A program made the translations under genes and the position numbers. A DNA stretch of 64,000 bases. Origin: Streptomyces pristinaespiralis. GTDB taxonomy: Bacteria; Actinomycetota; Actinomycetes; Streptomycetales; Streptomycetaceae. Location of the stretch: the NCBI RefSeq assembly GCF_001278075.1, contig NZ_CP011340.1:5639501-5703500 (forward strand). The letters are read 5' to 3'. The notes under the pieces were generated by a model. The model was not told the DNA's origin, did no database searches, and was given only the letters and a program-made list of their open reading frames with translations. Shown here in pieces: positions 59,296 through 64,000 of this stretch; the first letter of the stretch is position 1; every line of letters begins with the position of its first letter.

Positions 59296-60111
59296 ATGCC
59301 CGAGGGGCACACGATCCACCGCCTCGCGGAGGACTACCTCCACCGCTTCGCGGGGTGGAACGTTCGTGTCAGCAGTCCCCAGGGCAAGTTCTCCGACAGT
59401 GCCGCGCTCCTCGACGGCCGGGTGCTCGACGGCGCCGACGCGCACGGCAAGCATCTGTTCCTCGGTTTCGAGGACATCGGCTGGGTCCACATCCACCTCG
59501 GCCTGTTCGGCAAGCTCGGCTTCGGCCCGGCCCCCGCGCCGCCGGCCACCGACACGGTCCGCCTGCGCGTCTCGAACGAGGAGCACTACGCGGACCTGCG
59601 CGGCCCGACCACCTGCGCGCTGATCACCGGCCCCGAGAAGCGGGCGATACACGACCGGCTCGGCCCCGACCCGCTGCGGCCGTCCGACGACCCGGACCGG
59701 GCGTGGGCGCGGATCTCCCGCTCCCGCACGACGATCGCCGCGCTGCTGATGGACCAGAAGATCATCGCGGGCGTCGGCAACGTCTACCGCGCCGAGGTCC
59801 TCTTCCGCCACGGCATCGACCCCTACCGGGCGGGCAAGGACCTCACGCGCCGCCAGTGGGACGCGATCTGGGAGGACCTGGCCGCCCTGATGCGAGAGGG
59901 CGTCCGCAACAACCGCATCGACACCGTCCGGCCGGAGCACACTCCGGAGGCGATGGGCCGCCCGCCGCGTGTGGACGACCACGGCGGAGAGGTCTACGTG
60001 TACCGCCGGACGAACATGCCGTGCCTCGTCTGCGACACGCGGATCCGCACGGCGGCGCTCTCGGCCCGCAACCTCTTCTGGTGCCCGGCCTGTCAGCCGG
60101 CCGCTGCCTGA
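59296..60111 (+). CDS. Fpg/Nei-family DNA glycosylase
   Basis: The 271-residue enzyme excises oxidised bases and cleaves at abasic sites. The start MPEGHTIHR gives the catalytic proline (residue 2) and glutamate (residue 3) after Met removal. The conserved lysine is in AHGKHLF, the helix-two-turn-helix is IIAGVGNVYRAEVLF, and the C-terminal zinc finger is intact as CLVC...CPAC. PEGH and not PELP points to the Nei2-like subgroup. AGGAGG lies nine bases upstream. Confidence 0.95.
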   Translation: MPEGHTIHRLAEDYLHRFAGWNVRVSSPQGKFSDSAALLDGRVLDGADAHGKHLFLGFEDIGWVHIHLGLFGKLGFGPAPAPPATDTVRLRVSNEEHYADLRGPTTCALITGPEKRAIHDRLGPDPLRPSDDPDRAWARISRSRTTIAALLMDQKIIAGVGNVYRAEVLFRHGIDPYRAGKDLTRRQWDAIWEDLAALMREGVRNNRIDTVRPEHTPEAMGRPPRVDDHGGEVYVYRRTNMPCLVCDTRIRTAALSARNLFWCPACQPAAA

Positions 60112-60160
60112 ACCGGCGGCCTTCCCCCCGGAGCCGTACGGGGCAAGGGGGCCGTCCCGG

Positions 60161-61390
60161 TCAGAACCCGTGCGGCAGCCACGGCGCGAGGTCGGAGCCG
60201 AACGCGACCGACGCCTCCGCCAGCGCCCCTTCCCGCGTCTCCCGGACCCGCCCGGCCCCGGCCAGCGCCGACAGCGTGACGCCGCCCAGATACGCCGCTC
60301 CCAACTCCCGTACGGACAGCGCCAGGTCCGCCGCGTCCCTGGTCCGCTCGCACGACGCGCCCTTCGAGTCGCCCGTCAGCCGCCAACGGCCGGTGTTCCA
60401 GGGGCAGAACGCGTCCTCGACGTCGAACACCACGTCGACCGGCGCGGTGTAGCGCCGGGCCTCCAGCGCGGCCCCCACGTCGACCAGCCGGACGTGCAGC
60501 GAGTCCCGTACCCGCACGCCGCAGCGGCGGATGTCGGTGACCAGTTGGAGCAGCGGGTCGTCCACGGGACGGTTGCGGGACCGTACGGTCGTCGTCAGGT
60601 CGATGCCGCACAGGAACCGCCACAGCGCCGCGTACGCGACCGGGTCCAGTGCGTCGAGGTGCCGCACCGAGATGGAGCCCTCGGGGCCGGCCGCCGACCA
60701 CTCCGGCTTGTTGTGGAAGCGGGCGTATCCGACGACCCGACCGTCCCGTTCCGCGAGGACGCACTGCATCGGGGACGCGCCCTCCCGCTCGCTCGGCGGG
60801 TCCAGCAGCGGCAGCCGTTCCCAGCCCGGCGTGCGCGCGAGCATCCCGGGCCGTGTGCCGATCGTGCGCCGGTACACCTCCTCGCACGCCTCGGCGCCCT
60901 CGGCGACGGACACGAAACGGAGCCGGACGTCGTCGGCACCGGGCGGTGCCACGATCCGCACCCGCGAGCTGTCGATCTCGACGGACATCTGGTGGGTGGC
61001 GACGCCGTAGCCGAACCGGCCGTAGATCTCCGGCTCGGAGGCGGTGAGCACGGCGAGCGGCTCGCCCCAGGAGCGGACGTCGTCGAGCTGGCGCCGCATC
61101 ATCGAGGTGAGGATCCCGCGCCGCCGGTGGGTCGCCGCCACGCTGACCATCGTCACGCCGGCCGCGGGCACGAACGTGCCGCCCGGGGTGGACACGGAGA
61201 AGGTGAACGCCCCCGCGGTGCCGACGCAGTCCTCGCCGTCCCAGACGCCGATGGAGCGTTCGGTCTCCGTCAGGTCGGCCCAGAGTTCGCGCTCCGGCCG
61301 GGTCTCCGCGACGCCGCCGAAAGCGAGCTCCAGACTCCGGTACCACCGGTCCCACTCCGACTGTCGCAGCACCCTCGGATCTGTCGTCAT
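60161..61390 (-). CDS. Eis-like GNAT N-acetyltransferase
   Basis: The 409-residue protein has the three-part Eis layout: an N-terminal GNAT domain with acetyl-CoA motif VAATHRRRGILTSMM, a second degenerate GNAT domain, and a C-terminal SCP2-like domain. The catalytic tyrosine equivalent is in EIYGRFGYGVAT. The protein ends in phenylalanine (LPHGF), whose carboxylate serves as base in Eis. Eis acetylates amines, including aminoglycosides, at several positions. Whether this homologue gives resistance is not known. Confidence 0.93.
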   Translation of the reverse strand: MTTDPRVLRQSEWDRWYRSLELAFGGVAETRPERELWADLTETERSIGVWDGEDCVGTAGAFTFSVSTPGGTFVPAAGVTMVSVAATHRRRGILTSMMRRQLDDVRSWGEPLAVLTASEPEIYGRFGYGVATHQMSVEIDSSRVRIVAPPGADDVRLRFVSVAEGAEACEEVYRRTIGTRPGMLARTPGWERLPLLDPPSEREGASPMQCVLAERDGRVVGYARFHNKPEWSAAGPEGSISVRHLDALDPVAYAALWRFLCGIDLTTTVRSRNRPVDDPLLQLVTDIRRCGVRVRDSLHVRLVDVGAALEARRYTAPVDVVFDVEDAFCPWNTGRWRLTGDSKGASCERTRDAADLALSVRELGAAYLGGVTLSALAGAGRVRETREGALAEASVAFGSDLAPWLPHGF

Positions 61391-61497
61391 ATGCCATCCC
61401 TACCAGGCGTACGGGGCCCGCCGCGACCCGATTTCGAACGCAATGTCGTAGGGGTCCCCCTGCACGCGGAGGCGGCGGGTGGATAGGGTCCACGGCA

Positions 61498-62643
61498 ATG
61501 GCCCGCGGCTCTGCAGCAGACTCGTCGACGGCCCGGTTGCGGAAGGCGGTGCACCGGGCGCGTATCGCGCTGCGCAAGTCCGGGGTCGACTACTTCCGCG
61601 GTGACGGCTCCGACCGGCTCGCCCTGGCCGGACTGCTGCTGACGATCCCCGCGATCACCTGGGGCACGATCGCCGCGCCCGTGTGGTGTTCACCGGTGGC
61701 GCTCGCCCTGCCCATCGTGGCGGGCGGCCTGTTGCTGCGGCCGGCCAGTCTGCTCGGCCTCTACGCGGCCGCCGCCGCGGCCCTCATCGTGGAGTCCATA
61801 GCGCTCGGTCCGTACACGGACGGACCGGCCAGGGTCACCCCCGGCACAGTCCTGGTCGTGGCGGCGTGCGGCATGTTCGGCCTGCTCATCGCCCAGTTCC
61901 GGGCCAGGGTCGGCGTGCCGTGGCGACGCGGCGGCACCATGCTCTTCGACCTGCGCGAACGCATCCGGGTACAGAGCGCCCTGCCGCGGCTGCCGAAGGG
62001 CTGGCACCAGGAGATGGCGCTGCGCCCGGCCGGCGGCCAGTCGTTCTCCGGCGACTTCGTGGTCGCCGCCCGCACGAACGGCGGCCGCACCCTGGAGGTC
62101 GTTCTCACGGACGTGTCCGGCAAGGGGATGGACGCGGCGTCACGGGCCCTGTTGCTGTCCGGGGCGTTCGGCGGACTGCTGGGCTCGCTGCCGCCGCACG
62201 GCTTCCTCCCCGCGGCCAACGGCTATCTGCTGCGGCAGGACTGGGAGGAGGGCTTCGCCACGTCCATCCACCTTGTGCTCGACCTCGACTCCGGGGACTA
62301 CGAGTTGCTGTCAGCGGGACATCTGCCCGCGCTCCAGCTCCACGCCGGCAGCGGCCGCTGGGAGGAGATGGCCGCGGAGGGCCCGCTCCTCGGGGTCTAC
62401 GACGCCGCCCAGTTCGACCCGGTCAAGGGCTCCCTGCGCCCCGGCGACGTGCTGATGCTGTTCACCGACGGTCTGGTGGAGGCCTCGGGGCGGGACATCG
62501 CAGAGGGCATCGACCGGCTCACCGGGGAGGCGGACCGTTATGTGGCGGCCGGCTTCGAGGGCGCCGCCTGGCACCTGATCGAAGCCGTCGCCAAGGACGT
62601 CAACGACGATCGGGCACTGCTGCTGCTGTGCCGTCAGGCGTGA
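61498..62643 (+). CDS. Membrane SpoIIE/PP2C-type Ser/Thr phosphatase
   Basis: The 381-residue protein has a cytoplasmic N-terminus, four or five membrane segments at about residues 38-140, and a C-terminal SpoIIE-type PP2C domain at about residues 175-380. Metal-binding aspartates are in SFSGDFVVAA, VLTDVSGKGMDAA and LFTDGLVEASG. Such phosphatases dephosphorylate anti-anti-sigma factors. No sigma, anti-sigma or anti-anti-sigma gene is adjacent, so its target is unknown. Its 3' end overlaps the convergent antiporter gene by 44 bp. Confidence 0.93.
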   Translation: MARGSAADSSTARLRKAVHRARIALRKSGVDYFRGDGSDRLALAGLLLTIPAITWGTIAAPVWCSPVALALPIVAGGLLLRPASLLGLYAAAAAALIVESIALGPYTDGPARVTPGTVLVVAACGMFGLLIAQFRARVGVPWRRGGTMLFDLRERIRVQSALPRLPKGWHQEMALRPAGGQSFSGDFVVAARTNGGRTLEVVLTDVSGKGMDAASRALLLSGAFGGLLGSLPPHGFLPAANGYLLRQDWEEGFATSIHLVLDLDSGDYELLSAGHLPALQLHAGSGRWEEMAAEGPLLGVYDAAQFDPVKGSLRPGDVLMLFTDGLVEASGRDIAEGIDRLTGEADRYVAAGFEGAAWHLIEAVAKDVNDDRALLLLCRQA

Positions 62644-63904
62644 GGGCGGCCGGGCCGCCCGTTCCCCCTTCCCCGCCTCCGCTCCGGCCCGGCAGGATCC
62701 TGGCCAGCCAGTACGACCTACCCACCGCGAGCGGCGCGAGGACCGCGAGGATCAGCACGTAACCGGCGATGAACGGCGAGAGCCGGTCGTCCAGTCCGGC
62801 GCCCGCCGCCATCGTCGCGAGGATCAGGGCGAACTCCCCCCGGGCGAGCAGGGTGGTGGAGATGTTGGCGGCCTGCAGGGTGTCGAAGCGGTGGAGCCGC
62901 GCGGTGATCAGACCGGAGGCCACGTTCATCAGGACGGTCACGGCGACGGCCGCGAGGACCGGCCACAGGACGACCGGCAGGTCGCCCGGGTCGATGGACA
63001 GACCGAACGCGAAGAAGAAGATCGCGCCGAAGGCGTCGCGCAGCGGATGGACCAGCTTGCGGATGCGCTCGCCCGACGTGGTGCTGCCGAGCATCAGACC
63101 GACCATGAACGCGCCGATGGCGTCCGCGACGCCGAACCAGTCGGAGACGCCGGCCACGAAGACGGCCGCGCCGAGGAACGAGATGACGAGCAACTCGTCG
63201 TCACGGGTGTCGATCAGGCGGCCCACGACACGGGTGCCGAAGCGCGCGGCCAGCGCGAGCAGCAGCAGGAAGCCGAAGGCCTTCCCTCCGTCCATGAGCG
63301 CCGCGGCCGGACTGTCCGCGCCGGACAGGATGGGCTGGAGCGCTGCCAGGTAGAGGGCCAGGAAGATGTCGTCGACGACGATGATCCCGAGGATCGGCCT
63401 GGTCTCGCTGTTGCCCAGCCGGCCGAGATCGACGAGGACCTTGGTCACGATGGCCGAGGACGAGATGCCGATGACGCCTGCGAGCACCAGCGCCTCCGAG
63501 GTTCCCCATCCGAGTGCGAAGCCGAAGGCGAGCCCCGCCCCCACGTTCAGCGCCAGATACGCCGATCCGGCCAGCACCATCTTGCGACCGCCCGCTTTGA
63601 GGTCGTCGAGATGGAACTCCAGGCCGAGGTAGAAGAGCAGCAGCACGAGACCGAGCGCGGAGAGCATCTCGAGATCGTGCGGGTCGGAGACGAGGACGAC
63701 CCCGGGAGTGTGGGGGCCGAGGAGGATGCCGGCCAGGATGAACAGGGGGATGGTCGGCAGTCCGATACGGCCGCCGAGGCGGGCGAGGACGGCGGCGGCG
63801 AGGAAGGCGCCGCCCATGGCTATGAGCGTGTCTGCGTGGCCGATGAGCTCAGTCCCTTCGAATCGCGCAGCACGACGGTCTCCGGGCACGCCGCGTTGCG
63901 TCAA
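62600..63904 (-). CDS. CPA2-family cation:proton antiporter
   Basis: The 434-residue inner-membrane protein has about twelve membrane segments and Na+/H+ or K+/H+ exchanger motifs: LLLFYLGLEFHLDDL, the DD-type ion site in GIIVVDDIFLALYLA and FFFAFGLSIDPGDL. The C-terminus is a short Gly/Pro-rich tail without a TrkA-N domain. The start is uncertain. The frame opens at a TTG at 63904 without a ribosome site, and a later start near 63840-63817 would still keep the first membrane segment. Confidence 0.9.
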   Translation of the reverse strand: MTQRGVPGDRRAARFEGTELIGHADTLIAMGGAFLAAAVLARLGGRIGLPTIPLFILAGILLGPHTPGVVLVSDPHDLEMLSALGLVLLLFYLGLEFHLDDLKAGGRKMVLAGSAYLALNVGAGLAFGFALGWGTSEALVLAGVIGISSSAIVTKVLVDLGRLGNSETRPILGIIVVDDIFLALYLAALQPILSGADSPAAALMDGGKAFGFLLLLALAARFGTRVVGRLIDTRDDELLVISFLGAAVFVAGVSDWFGVADAIGAFMVGLMLGSTTSGERIRKLVHPLRDAFGAIFFFAFGLSIDPGDLPVVLWPVLAAVAVTVLMNVASGLITARLHRFDTLQAANISTTLLARGEFALILATMAAGAGLDDRLSPFIAGYVLILAVLAPLAVGRSYWLARILPGRSGGGEGGTGGPAALTPDGTAAAVPDRR

Positions 63905-64000
63905 GAGATGGTCAAGGAAAGGTCAGTAATTAGTTTACCAAACGATTATTTGACGGTCCCGTGGGCCGATCCGGGTCCGCCGCCGCGGCGTACAGTCGTG
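63905..64000. promoter_or_regulatory. A/T-rich promoter/operator region of the antiporter gene
   Basis: Positions 63920-63955 are strikingly A/T-rich for this genome and include the inverted repeat GTTTACCAAAC (63933-63943). They are a candidate promoter with a regulator site. The region runs off the window. Confidence 0.4.

Overview
The window is chromosomal DNA of a Streptomyces or a very close actinomycete. GC is very high with strong third-position GC bias, GTG and TTG starts are common, and the genes are typical of streptomycetes: a cvnABCD conservon, a class I terpene synthase, a GlbO globin, an Eis-like acetyltransferase and a mycothiol-era DsbA-like protein. From memory, the backbone order rpiB / asd / pepN / malQ / csn operon resembles the S. 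coelicolor chromosome arm-proximal core, but this was not checked by alignment. No tRNA, rRNA, CRISPR array, insertion sequence, integrase or phage gene was seen.

Region by region. 1-4482: the N-terminal part of an FtsX-type ABC permease (cut by the left edge), a truncated haemoglobin (glbO) and an isoaspartyl-methyltransferase-like enzyme. 4632-15689 (minus strand) is the most interesting block. It is a seven-gene signalling operon, read in the order GlnX-like membrane sensor, GlnH-like amino-acid-binding protein, coiled-coil protein, PknG-like Ser/Thr kinase, PP2C phosphatase, VWA protein, FHA protein. It joins the GlnX-GlnH-PknG amino-acid-sensing pathway known from mycobacteria to a VWA/PP2C/kinase triad and an FHA phosphothreonine reader. 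The kinase, phosphatase and FHA protein each carry two zinc ribbons. A degenerate GC-rich tandem repeat (about 16020-16345) separates it from the next operon.

16418-23304 (minus strand) is a csnR-csnE-F-G-H-K type operon for chitosan-oligosaccharide uptake: ROK regulator, lipoprotein, two permeases, GH4 glycosidase and sugar kinase. A perfect 15-bp palindrome lies upstream of csnR. 23353-33426 holds an MscS channel, an HNH endonuclease, a secreted GH84-like enzyme with an altered catalytic pair, a small 12-residue-repeat protein, malQ, a small membrane protein, and a DMT exporter with a LysR regulator.

33470-37667 (minus strand) is the cvnABCD conservon followed by a terpene synthase. 38075-52181 holds two paralogous M1 aminopeptidases (858 and 853 aa), a TerD-domain fusion protein, asd, a large secreted subtilase, a Nudix hydrolase and an AbiEi/DUF559-like protein. 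52298-64000 holds a DsbA/Rv2466c-like protein with a CPWA active site, three paralogous amino-acid permeases around bioY, rpiB, a Nei-family glycosylase, an Eis-like acetyltransferase, a membrane SpoIIE-type phosphatase and a CPA2 antiporter. Most transcription units end in strong GC-rich hairpins, which are listed individually.
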